From Anaerolineaceae bacterium UBA5311 (GTDB lineage Bacteria > Chloroflexota > Anaerolineae > Anaerolineales > Anaerolineaceae), in assembly GCA_002411175.1 (NCBI GenBank), contig DHRN01000032.1, positions 1-16,166 on the forward strand: 16,166 nucleotides of DNA, given 5' to 3'. The position numbers and the translations under genes are program-made. Positions 1-7,540 of this stretch are shown one piece after another (the first letter of the stretch is position 1; each line of letters opens with the position of its first letter). The notes under the pieces were generated by a model. The model was given only the letters and a program-made list of their open reading frames with translations, did no database searches and was not told the origin of the DNA.

Positions 1-382
1 GCGGATTGGAGGCGCGATATACTTTTGTCAATCAAAACAACCGGCACCTCCAATACCTACTTCGCCGGTACAGACGTCTCGCCCTACGGACATCTATTGA
101 AGCCATCATTCGTAGGGAACGCGGCTTGTCCCGTTCCGGCGAAGCGATGCTTTTGTAGGGAACGCGGCTCGTCCCGTTCCGGCGAGGCCATCTTCCCGAT
201 GGCAACGAGGTCATGAACCCATTCCATTTTCCGGCATTTTGATGGTGAATTTTACGAAGTGGCATCAAACCTTCCCTACAGATTTTCAAGCCCAGGAAGT
301 AGTGGCTGAATCATAAACCATGTAACATTCCAATCTGTTTTGAACAAACATTCAGAACACTTAAATGAGAAACTCAGGTTCT
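1..382. repeat. Long direct repeat, left copy (cut by window edge)
   Basis: This stretch matches 15694-16031 in the same orientation. Positions 187-307 are identical to 15837-15957 over 121 bases. The parts on either side are clearly related but diverged, and homology fades after the shared TGAGAAACTCAGGTTCT (ends at 382 and 16031). The left copy is longer mainly because of one 43-base tandem duplication (111-196). The repeat begins inside the foldback element described at 15605-15781. Its right outer arm TCTCGCCCTACG lies at 77-88, a hairpin arm pair lies at 5-15 and 44-54 (10 of 11 pairs), and the left arms should lie just before the window. Short reading frames here are not kept between the two copies, so I treat it as noncoding. 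Confidence 0.9.
111..196. repeat. Two tandem 43-base units with GGAACG/CGTTCC hairpins
   Basis: Unit one (111-153) and unit two (154-196) share nearly all of their first 33 bases. Each contains GGAACG (116-121 and 159-164) followed after ten bases by its reverse complement CGTTCC (132-137 and 175-180), so each can form a 6-bp hairpin. The right-hand long repeat has only one such unit (15804-15838). The 43-base difference accounts for essentially all of the length difference between the two long-repeat copies up to position 307. Confidence 0.8.
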
Positions 383-417
383 GACTTTCAAAATCAAGAC
401 AATTTCTCAATGCCTGA

Positions 418-446
418 TTGATTTATAAACCGTCTGCAAGTATAAT
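418..446 (+). promoter_or_regulatory. Probable sigma-70-type promoter of the signalling operon
   Basis: TTGATT at 418-423 (four of six bases of the -35 consensus) is separated by exactly 17 bases from a perfect TATAAT at 441-446. Transcription would start near 453, giving a leader of about 70 bases before the first start codon at 524. It is the only strong promoter-like pair I see before the first gene, and the following genes are tightly packed, so it probably drives the whole set. This is a consensus match only. Confidence 0.6.
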
Positions 447-512
447 TTTTGACAATGTACTCATAATTATTTCCTTTGCGGCAACTTGATAATTCATTTC
501 ATAATAAGACTT

Positions 513-518
513 AGGTGG
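513..518 (+). promoter_or_regulatory. Ribosome binding site deciding the first start codon
   Basis: AGGTGG lies five bases before ATG 524. The upstream in-frame GTG at 515 is part of this site, so a start there would have no binding site of its own. This favours ATG 524. Confidence 0.65.
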
Positions 519-523
519 AAAAA

Positions 524-2392
524 ATGAAAAAGTCCGGTTTTGCAATCATAATTGTTTTGCTCGCCATCGCCACGCTGGCATTCCAGCCAGCTTTTCCTTC
601 TTTTGCCCAGGCATCCCAGGTGAATCTAAACATCGTTTCAGTCAATGACGATGCCTTCCCAATCGTTGAGCTGGTCTTTTCAGTGTCTGACCCCCAGGGT
701 TTCCCGATAAAAGACATTGAGAAGGCGAGCTTTTCGTTATCAGAAGATAACCAGGCAATCGCAAACTACACTGTTGCTCCGTTTATGAACACGGAAACAC
801 CATTGTCAGTCGCCCTGGTCGTTGATACCAGCGGGAGCATGGTCAGATCACTTCCGGACGCTGTCTCAGCCGCGCAAGACTTTATCGCCACATTAGGCGC
901 CAACGACCAGGTGGCGTTGATTGCTTTCAAAGAAAAGGCGGATTTAGTCCAGGAATTAACCGCCGACCGCGATTTGATCAACCAGGCATTACAAGGTTTG
1001 ACTGCAGTTGGCGATTCAGCCATGTTCGATTCGGTGATCGAAGCGATCAATACGCTAAAACCGAGGACGGAGCGTAAAGTTGTCGTACTAATCACAGATG
1101 GCTATGAAACCGGGATCAGCGCTTTCGATTTCAACCAGGTGGTGGACGAAGCTGTCCGCTGGTCAACCCACATTTATCCCATTGGGATTGGTGGTGTGCA
1201 TAAAGATAATTTGGACAAGCTTGCCAAACTAACCGGTGGATTTGCCCAGGTTAATCCTGATTCTTCCGCCTTGTCTGATGCCTTCAAAAATGTGCTTGAA
1301 AACCTGCGGAACCAATACAAACTTGAATACGAATCCAGTCTGATGGCTGACGGAAGCGAACACTCAGCCCTGGTAACCTATGCGTATCCGGAGGGAAGCG
1401 TCAGCGATGATCGTCGGTTTATCGCCAAAACTGGCACGATTACGATTTCTTTTACTGACTTGGCGGATGGGCAGGAAATCTCGGGTGATGTGCTCTTTTC
1501 ACCCGGCATTCTTGCTCCAGCGCGCGTGAGTCAGCTTGAAGTCCTGGTGGATGATAAGCTTGTCACTTCCGTGCTTTCTGCTCCGTTCGAATGCTTGTGG
1601 GATTCGTCTCTTGTAGAACCAGGCGCGCATAATTTTGTCTTTAATGTCACAGACGAGGTTGGTAATAACGCCACGAAATCGCTGAACTTAAGCGTGGTTC
1701 CTGCTGTGACAATAACCTCAAACCTTGCCGCGGATCAGGTGCTTTCAGGCACAATTACGATTCCACTGGAGGTGAAAGCAGCCCGTGGAATCGCCAGGGT
1801 CGAATTTTTCGTAGACAACGTGAAAATTGCTGAAGACAAAGAGTCGCCCTACGAGATTGAATGGGACACCAGGTCGGTTATTCCTGGTTATCACGACCTT
1901 CGCTTTGTTGCCACGGACCTTGAGCAAAATATCGGCGAAAACCAACTCAGAGTCAACGTAGAGTTACAGAAAGCCAACAACTTGCTGTGGGTGGCAATAA
2001 TTATCCTCTTGGCTGCTTTAGGGGTTATTATCCCGTTTGCCACTCGCAAAAATCAATCCAGGAAAAAAGCTCCTGTGCAGCCGGCTGCTGTTCCAGAGCA
2101 GAACCCGACGCTAACAGAGAGAGCAGGTCTGGAACCAGGGCATGTTTGGAAACTGTCCGGAGGCGAAATCCGTTTAGGGAGAAAACGGGATGAAAATGAC
2201 ATCATCCTGAAGGGTACGTCTGCCTCAAGATTCCATGCCGTAATCAATCCCACACCGAATGGCTATTCAATAAAAACTCTAAACCGTGAAAATCCGGTTT
2301 ATATCAACGATCAGGCTGTTACCGACCAGGTCCTTCTGGTAAGTGGGGATCTCATCAGGGCAGGCGAAAGCGAATTCTTGTATGAGGCTTAA
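524..2392 (+). CDS. Surface VWA protein with Ig-like domains, TM segment and cytosolic FHA domain
   Basis: The 622-residue product starts with a signal peptide (about 1-30, ending near FAQA). A von Willebrand factor A domain follows (about 95-270) with an intact metal-ion (MIDAS) motif DTSGS at 101-105 and the LITDG strand near 189-193. Next come two bacterial Ig-like segments (about 330-395 and 396-480); the second carries the PYEIEWDT and PGYHDLRF signatures of the Big_7-like type. A single TM segment (about 485-505) and a basic stop-transfer stretch precede a C-terminal FHA domain (about 542-622) with LGR (551-553), SRFH (568-571) and an NDQ turn. The likely topology is VWA outside and FHA inside. 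The MIDAS probably binds a protein or matrix ligand, and the FHA domain binds phospho-threonine on a partner. The ligand is unknown. The gene is first in the operon, five bases before the phosphatase gene. ATG 524 is preferred to GTG 515 because AGGTGG sits at the right distance from it. Confidence 0.88.
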   Translation: MKKSGFAIIIVLLAIATLAFQPAFPSFAQASQVNLNIVSVNDDAFPIVELVFSVSDPQGFPIKDIEKASFSLSEDNQAIANYTVAPFMNTETPLSVALVVDTSGSMVRSLPDAVSAAQDFIATLGANDQVALIAFKEKADLVQELTADRDLINQALQGLTAVGDSAMFDSVIEAINTLKPRTERKVVVLITDGYETGISAFDFNQVVDEAVRWSTHIYPIGIGGVHKDNLDKLAKLTGGFAQVNPDSSALSDAFKNVLENLRNQYKLEYESSLMADGSEHSALVTYAYPEGSVSDDRRFIAKTGTITISFTDLADGQEISGDVLFSPGILAPARVSQLEVLVDDKLVTSVLSAPFECLWDSSLVEPGAHNFVFNVTDEVGNNATKSLNLSVVPAVTITSNLAADQVLSGTITIPLEVKAARGIARVEFFVDNVKIAEDKESPYEIEWDTRSVIPGYHDLRFVATDLEQNIGENQLRVNVELQKANNLLWVAIIILLAALGVIIPFATRKNQSRKKAPVQPAAVPEQNPTLTERAGLEPGHVWKLSGGEIRLGRKRDENDIILKGTSASRFHAVINPTPNGYSIKTLNRENPVYINDQAVTDQVLLVSGDLIRAGESEFLYEA

Positions 2393-2397
2393 AACCA

Positions 2398-3849
2398 ATG
2401 GATAACCCAACAAACAATCAACTATATGCTCTCGAATCCGCTCAAAACACAGACCGGGGTAAGAAAAGGGCGAACAACGAAGACTGGGTGACTGGTTTCG
2501 AGCCAACAGACCCTGTAGAAATCCGAAACAGCGGCTCCCTCTATATAGTCGCTGATGGAGTGGGTGGAGCGAGCCTGGGTGAACGTGCCAGCCAGTATGC
2601 GGCGGACAAGGTTTTGTTCGAATTCTTCCAGGAATCCGGCACACCTCCCGCGGTCCGCCTCGAAAAGGCGATGCGCCAGGCATGCCGTGAGATAAATGAT
2701 TACGCACGAAATAACAACCTCTCGCGCATGGCAACCACCATGGTTGCCGCGAACATCAGGGGCAATGTCCTGACTGTTGCCAACGTCGGCGACAGCCGCT
2801 GTTACCTGATCCGCTCGGGCAAACTTGTTCAGATCACTCACGATCATAACATCGCGGCTGAATTGGTTAGAAATGGCGCGATCACCGCAGAATACGCCAA
2901 AACCTCTAGAAGCAGCAACACCTTGTCTCGCAGCATTGGCGGAGACCCTGATGTTGATGTAGATATTTTCGCGGATATTGACCTCTATCCGGGGGATATG
3001 CTCGTGCTCAGCTCGGACGGGCTTACCCGATATCTTGAGAATGACGATCTGCTGCGGCTTACTGCTGATGGAACCGCTGAGCAAATCTCCAGACATCTGG
3101 TTGATTTCGCAAATGCTGCCGGCGGCGCGGATAACACCTCGGTTTACGTAGTAAAAGTTGGTTCAGAGGTTGGTTACAGGAATGTGGATGAAGACAAAAC
3201 CATACCGGTACCGATTCCCCTTGGTTCTTTTCAATTTCAGGATATGAACCACCGGGAAAAGTTCTCTCCGGTAAAGAAAATAGGGTTCTCAAAAGCAAAG
3301 ATAGTTAATATCGTCCTGGCGGCTATCCTTGTTCTCGTGGCTGCCTCCGGAACTTATTTTCTTGCCAGAAGCCGCCAAACCTCTCCAGAAAACGACGCTG
3401 AAACAATCGCAGCGCCGGCAATTCTGCCTGGCGAGGTCACACTCACGTTGCCGCCCCCACCGCAGGAAAACCCCACATCAGCGCCTGCCACACCAATACC
3501 AACCGAGGTCGCGATCGTCACGGAGCCAGTTACAGCTCCGGTTGAGACAGCAACACAACCTGTTCAGGAACCCACTGGTCTGCCTGAGAACAGGATTTGT
3601 ATTCATGTGATCAATACTGGAACTATCTCTACAATTTTTGACCGCTTTGGTTTGAAATACCTTGATTATCCTGAAATTATCCGTCATGAAAACTGCAACC
3701 TCGATGAGAGGGTTTGTTCTGATTTACCAATCCCAATTGAAGATCGGAATATTATTCAACCTGGCTGGTTTTTGTTTATCCCGGATGTAAACGACATGGA
3801 AAGTTGTGAAAAAGTAGAAAATAGTTATTGGATGAAAATTAAACCATAA
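2398..3849 (+). CDS. PP2C-type Ser/Thr phosphatase with TM segment and extracytoplasmic LysM-like tail
   Basis: This 483-residue protein has a complete N-terminal PP2C (PPM) domain, about 10-255. The metal-binding and catalytic motifs are all visible: NNED (26-29), ADGVGG (52-57), GDSR (131-134), SSDGL (205-209) and GGADN (242-246). It should remove phosphate from Ser/Thr on proteins phosphorylated by the operon's kinases. Typical bacterial stand-alone enzymes (Stp/PrpC) stop at about 240-250 residues. Here a TM segment (about 302-323), a Pro/Thr-rich linker (about 335-397) and a final 85-residue domain follow. That last domain has four cysteines (401, 433, 440, 470) and a pattern like LysM: a GTISTIFDRFGL helix, then IIQPGWFLFIPD. 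The LysM assignment is tentative; the phosphatase assignment is firm. The phosphatase domain would be cytosolic and the tail outside. The start ATG lies nine bases after a GAGG. Confidence 0.93.
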   Translation: MDNPTNNQLYALESAQNTDRGKKRANNEDWVTGFEPTDPVEIRNSGSLYIVADGVGGASLGERASQYAADKVLFEFFQESGTPPAVRLEKAMRQACREINDYARNNNLSRMATTMVAANIRGNVLTVANVGDSRCYLIRSGKLVQITHDHNIAAELVRNGAITAEYAKTSRSSNTLSRSIGGDPDVDVDIFADIDLYPGDMLVLSSDGLTRYLENDDLLRLTADGTAEQISRHLVDFANAAGGADNTSVYVVKVGSEVGYRNVDEDKTIPVPIPLGSFQFQDMNHREKFSPVKKIGFSKAKIVNIVLAAILVLVAASGTYFLARSRQTSPENDAETIAAPAILPGEVTLTLPPPPQENPTSAPATPIPTEVAIVTEPVTAPVETATQPVQEPTGLPENRICIHVINTGTISTIFDRFGLKYLDYPEIIRHENCNLDERVCSDLPIPIEDRNIIQPGWFLFIPDVNDMESCEKVENSYWMKIKP

Positions 3850-3866
3850 TTTTTTCAGGAGGAAAG

Positions 3867-4640
3867 ATGACTGCAACAAACGCTTTTTTTATCTGGTTCT
3901 TTACAGGACTAAACGGCTTGGGGGGATGGTTTATTTTCCTGGTCTTCGCCCTGATCGCAGTAATATGGATTTATTATGACAGCACAAAGAGGAATCTGTC
4001 GGTTATCGGTTGGCGACTGGCGGCAACGATCCTGGCATTATTAATGTTGCCAACCATAATCTATCGATTTGCCTCCGACGAGATCCGCCTGAGCCTTATT
4101 CCATTTATCGAAGCGATCTTTTATCTTGGTTTGTTGAGCGGGATTCTGCCGGTTGTGCTCGCAATTGGTTACTACATCACCTATATGGGTTTGGTGGGCT
4201 GCCGAAATGGTCACATTTACGAAGAAGTGTTGGGTCAGTGCCCTGAGTGTGCCCCACCAGTAAGGCAAAATTTTCAACCCGACATCCCGCTTCAACACGT
4301 CCAGGAACCCGGACTCGCTGCGCCTCCCCGTCCTGTAAGACCAAAAACCAACGCCTGGTTGGTTGATCAGAACGGCAGAAACTACCAATTATGCCAGGCA
4401 GAAACTTCGATCGGTCGGTCCAGTACAAATGACATCCAATTCAGTGGTATCAGCAGTGTCTCCCGGCAGCATGCAAAAATCCAGGAAAAAAATGGACGTT
4501 TTTACGTCGCTGATTTAGCCAGCGGAGCTGGTACCAGGGTCAACGGTAAATTCATCAAGCAAATCACTCTGCTGGAACCAAATGATCAAATACAATTTTC
4601 CAGCGAGATGGTCGTTACCTTTATAACGACAGACCGATAA
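3867..4640 (+). CDS. Membrane FHA protein with three TM segments and a zinc-ribbon-like motif
   Basis: The 257-residue product has three hydrophobic segments (about 15-37, 47-67 and 76-110). A motif C-x3-H-x8-C-P-x-C follows at 112-128, resembling a small zinc ribbon, then a Pro-rich linker. The C-terminal FHA domain (about 162-255) has IGR (182-184), SRQH (199-202) and VNG (225-227), so the phospho-threonine contacts look intact. With an odd number of TM segments the FHA domain should be cytosolic and the N-terminus outside. A strong AGGAGG lies directly before the start. It probably acts as a membrane docking site for phosphorylated partners from the same operon. I do not recognise the membrane part as a named family. 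Confidence 0.85.
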   Translation: MTATNAFFIWFFTGLNGLGGWFIFLVFALIAVIWIYYDSTKRNLSVIGWRLAATILALLMLPTIIYRFASDEIRLSLIPFIEAIFYLGLLSGILPVVLAIGYYITYMGLVGCRNGHIYEEVLGQCPECAPPVRQNFQPDIPLQHVQEPGLAAPPRPVRPKTNAWLVDQNGRNYQLCQAETSIGRSSTNDIQFSGISSVSRQHAKIQEKNGRFYVADLASGAGTRVNGKFIKQITLLEPNDQIQFSSEMVVTFITTDR

Positions 4641-4658
4641 ATTAAAGAGGAGAAGAAG

Positions 4659-5276
4659 ATGGTTCAAGAATTAACCTGTCAATTACATGGTCCATACCCT
4701 GCTTCTTATCGCTCGTGCCCGCGTTGCGCGAAAATTCCTGACGGACGTCCCCAGGACCCCGGTCCAATCGGCGCGTCGGATGATGACCTGCCTACAAACT
4801 ATTATGAAGGTTCAGGCAGGTCAGTTTTCCAAGCCGGCAGCAACCTGGATGACGCTCCCACGGTATTGCCAGGTGGAATGGGTGCCCACGGACGCATATT
4901 GGATATGGATGAGGAGGAAACCAACCTGGGGTTTCACAGATATGGCGACGACGTCACTGAACTGGATATTCCGGTTATGGGACCGCAGGCGATTCTGTGG
5001 GTGAAAGAAGGCAGGCGGCGCGGAAAAATTTACCCCCTCAAAGAAGAAACCGTACTCGGCAGAAGAACGGCGGATTTGATTATCGATGATCCGAAAGTGT
5101 CCACCACACACGCCAAGATCGTCCTCGAGGATGGCGAGTATGTTGTCATCGATTTCAAATCGAAAAACGGTACTTATGTCAACGGTCAGCGAATTACTGC
5201 GGAAACCAGGCTCAAGGAAAATGACACGATCAAAATTGGAGAGGTTGTCTTTGTGCTCAAGATTTTGGACAACTAA
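4659..5276 (+). CDS. Soluble zinc-ribbon and FHA protein
   Basis: This 205-residue protein has no TM segment. The N-terminus carries C-x2-H-x9-C-P-x-C (C7, H10, C20, C23), a close counterpart of the motif in the preceding gene. An acidic, low-complexity middle (about 30-105) contains three threonines in acidic or hydrophobic settings: DDAPTVLP (T68), EEETNLG (T88) and DVTELD (T100). The FHA domain (about 112-204) has LGR (133-135) and KNGTYVNG (169-176), but the usual SRxH is STTH (148-151), so the Arg next to the conserved Ser is replaced by Thr. The arrangement resembles the mycobacterial GarA type, where a kinase phosphorylates an N-terminal Thr that then binds the protein's own FHA domain. 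That role here is inference. It is preceded by AGAGGAG. Confidence 0.87.
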   Translation: MVQELTCQLHGPYPASYRSCPRCAKIPDGRPQDPGPIGASDDDLPTNYYEGSGRSVFQAGSNLDDAPTVLPGGMGAHGRILDMDEEETNLGFHRYGDDVTELDIPVMGPQAILWVKEGRRRGKIYPLKEETVLGRRTADLIIDDPKVSTTHAKIVLEDGEYVVIDFKSKNGTYVNGQRITAETRLKENDTIKIGEVVFVLKILDN

Positions 5277-5291
5277 CAGCATGGGGGCGCG

Positions 5292-6155
5292 ATGAATAAG
5301 TGGAAATGGCTTTTACGTGGTGCCAGCCTGCTGATCGTAGTGGGATGTTTTGTGCCTGCAGTGCTGGTCTCATGCAATTCGGGTATGAATGACTTAATTG
5401 GATTGGATGTTAGTCAGGGAGTGAGCCTTCTGGATATCGCCGATGCCGCGAACCAACCACTGTTATATTTTATTCCGTTATTGTCAATAGCCGCGATTGT
5501 ATTGTCTTTCATGCAAAAGGAATACGGTAATCAAGCGATGAATTACCTGTGGGGTCAGCTGGCAATAATCGTTCTTCAGGTCCTGATCATGATTCTCACC
5601 TTGTTTGGTATCAGAAGTGATGTCCAGGCATATACCTTTGGTGCTTTTGAGGTTACGCCAACAATTGGGTTTTATGTGATTGTTGCTTCTGGATTTCTCT
5701 ATCTTGTTTCCTGGTATTTTCAAAAGGCGCTGATTAATATTCCCCCCCTCGCTCATCAGCCTCCTGATGCGAAGCAAGTACATCAACCGGTGGATAACCA
5801 TCAAAACGCATTGCCGCCTTTACCTGCTTTCCAGCCTGCAGAAGAAGACATCTTTCGTCCATCCTCTCAACCAGTTCTTATGGTAGTTTCCGGCAGCCTC
5901 CCTGCCGGGCAAATTCCTATACCAAATGACAACTTCACGGTTGGACGCGCTCCAACAAACCAGCTTCGCCTTGAAGAGGCGACGGTTTCGAGGGCACACG
6001 CGGTGTTTCGCTATTCCCAGGATGCCTGGTACCTTCAGGACCAAAACAGTTCCGCAGGCACCTACGTGAACGGGCTGCGAATAGATGCCGTCAGATTAAA
6101 TCATGGTGATGAAATTACTATCGGACCATACAAGTTTCAGTTTCAAATCAATTAG
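5292..6155 (+). CDS. Four-TM membrane protein with C-terminal FHA domain
   Basis: The product has 287 residues. Hydrophobic segments lie at about 8-28, 57-73, 86-105 and 123-144, followed by a Pro/Gln/His-rich linker (about 150-195). The FHA domain (about 196-286) has VGR (217-219), SRAH (233-236), AGTYVNG (255-261) and HGDEITIG. With four TM segments both ends should be cytosolic. The FHA domain is most like that of the second VWA protein (both have VxGRxxxxxLxLE and SRxHxxFRYS). I do not recognise the membrane part. It is likely a membrane-bound reader of phospho-threonine. The start codon is 15 bases after the preceding gene, with a GGGGGC-type binding site. Confidence 0.83.
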   Translation: MNKWKWLLRGASLLIVVGCFVPAVLVSCNSGMNDLIGLDVSQGVSLLDIADAANQPLLYFIPLLSIAAIVLSFMQKEYGNQAMNYLWGQLAIIVLQVLIMILTLFGIRSDVQAYTFGAFEVTPTIGFYVIVASGFLYLVSWYFQKALINIPPLAHQPPDAKQVHQPVDNHQNALPPLPAFQPAEEDIFRPSSQPVLMVVSGSLPAGQIPIPNDNFTVGRAPTNQLRLEEATVSRAHAVFRYSQDAWYLQDQNSSAGTYVNGLRIDAVRLNHGDEITIGPYKFQFQIN

Positions 6156-6186
6156 AGGAGAAAGTTTGCTTAATTAGCAGGCGCAC

Positions 6187-7536
6187 ATGGAGACATTATC
6201 GGGAAGAACCTTGGCTGACAGATATTACCTGCGCAAACTGGTCGGTTCCGGGGGGATGGCAGATGTTTATCTCGCCTGGGACCAACTCAGAAATGCAAAA
6301 ATGGCTGTCAAAATCCTGCGCCGCGATCTGAGCAGTGATCCGCAATTTTTTGACCGCTTTGCCACTGAAGCTAAATTTCTAAAAACGCTCGAACATCCAA
6401 ACATCGTTCGCCTCTATGATTTTAAACGGGAGGATGAAATCGCTTTTATCGTCATGCAATGGGTGGACGGCTCCAACCTTCGCCAGGTGCTTACAAAGTC
6501 CAGGAATGCGCTTCCCCTTGAAGATTGCTCCCGGGTGTTGAGTGCGGTTTGCTCAGCTCTCCACTTTGCCCATGGAAACAAAATTTACCATTGTGATATT
6601 AAACCGGCAAATATCATGCTGGATATCAAGGGTAACAGTTTCGATACCCTGTTGACAGATTTTGGCGTGTCTCAACTCGCCGGTCAGGCTTCCAGGGGCG
6701 GAACGCCGACCTACATGTCACCAGAGCAATTTATGGGTGGTGTTATTGATGTGCGAACGGATGTTTATGCTCTCGGGGTCACACTTTACGAAATCCTCTC
6801 TGGCGGTAATGCTCCTTACAGCGGTTTGTCACTCCATAGTGAGGGCAGCACCACCAGGGAAAGAATCGCCTGGGAACATCTCAATTTTCCTCCACCCCGT
6901 TTGACATCGATCAATCCCGGTTGTTCCCAGGCGATCGAAAATGTCGTTCTTACTGCCATGGAAAAGAATCCCGAAAACCGGTATCCATCCGTGATGTCTT
7001 TCTTCAGCGCCTTCGAACAAGCCCGATCCACGACCCACACGAACACTGCCCGGGAACCTTCAAACCTCGAAGCATTCATCTCGCAGTTTACCTCGCAGGC
7101 GAAAAGCGGAAATGCGACTATTTTTGGCGGAAGGTTTGGCGCGGGCGCCAAACCTGGATCGGCTGCTGATGACAAAGTCCTCTTTCCGGAGCGGGGATTT
7201 TTCAACAAACCACTGGACAAAGGATTAAATGTTGCTGGACGCGAGCCGATCTTGTTGGAACGGTCGGGGCTGCATGTTGGACGTCAGCTAACCATACCAA
7301 TGGGCGAAACAAGCATCGGGCGAGGTTCTCAGGCACAAATCAAGCTGGAAGGAGAAACCGTGTCGCGTCAGCACGCGACACTAATCCGTACCAAACGGGC
7401 GGTATACATCCGCGATGACCAAAGCTCTTTCGGGACGTTTATCAATGGAGTGCGAATTTTCAAGCCAACCCAGCTAAATTTAGGCGATATAGTCCAAATT
7501 GGGTCTCAACAAGTGTTTGAGTATACGAGGGGATGA
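6187..7536 (+). CDS. Soluble Hanks-type Ser/Thr kinase fused to an FHA domain
   Basis: This 449-residue protein has an N-terminal kinase domain (about 12-275). It shows a glycine loop GSGGMADV (20-27), the ATP-anchoring K42, helix-C E61, the catalytic loop HCDIKPAN (135-142), DFG (158-160) and SPE (178-180). The Arg of the usual HRD is Cys, making it a non-RD kinase, and the activation segment is short. There is no TM segment, unlike the three kinases further down. A flexible Ser/Gly-rich linker (about 280-350) leads to an FHA domain (about 362-448) with IGRG (377-380), SRQH (393-396) and FGTFING (415-421). It should phosphorylate Ser/Thr and be guided to phosphorylated partners by its FHA domain. 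A GAGGAG at 6155-6160 lies 26 bases before the start; the closer AGCAGG at 6176-6181 is the usable site. An in-frame stop at 6175-6177 rules out earlier starts. Confidence 0.92.
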   Translation: METLSGRTLADRYYLRKLVGSGGMADVYLAWDQLRNAKMAVKILRRDLSSDPQFFDRFATEAKFLKTLEHPNIVRLYDFKREDEIAFIVMQWVDGSNLRQVLTKSRNALPLEDCSRVLSAVCSALHFAHGNKIYHCDIKPANIMLDIKGNSFDTLLTDFGVSQLAGQASRGGTPTYMSPEQFMGGVIDVRTDVYALGVTLYEILSGGNAPYSGLSLHSEGSTTRERIAWEHLNFPPPRLTSINPGCSQAIENVVLTAMEKNPENRYPSVMSFFSAFEQARSTTHTNTAREPSNLEAFISQFTSQAKSGNATIFGGRFGAGAKPGSAADDKVLFPERGFFNKPLDKGLNVAGREPILLERSGLHVGRQLTIPMGETSIGRGSQAQIKLEGETVSRQHATLIRTKRAVYIRDDQSSFGTFINGVRIFKPTQLNLGDIVQIGSQQVFEYTRG

Positions 7537-7540
7537 GAAA

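Noticed and set aside
111..196. CRISPR-like array
   Set aside because: Only two tandem units, the similarity runs through nearly the whole 43 bases with no unique spacers, and no cas gene is present.
339..366. Second promoter TTGAAC - 16 bases - TTAAAT inside the left repeat
   Set aside because: The -10 match is poor and is not preserved in the right copy. The pair at 418-446 is much better.
2422..3096. 224-residue reverse-strand frame opposite the phosphatase gene
   Set aside because: It is an antisense shadow of the clearly conserved PP2C domain and resembles no protein family.
524..6155. Type VI secretion regulatory locus (PpkA/PppA/Fha)
   Set aside because: The kinase-phosphatase-FHA combination is similar, but no Tss structural gene is in the window and the outer domains (VWA, SH3b, M14) do not fit that system.
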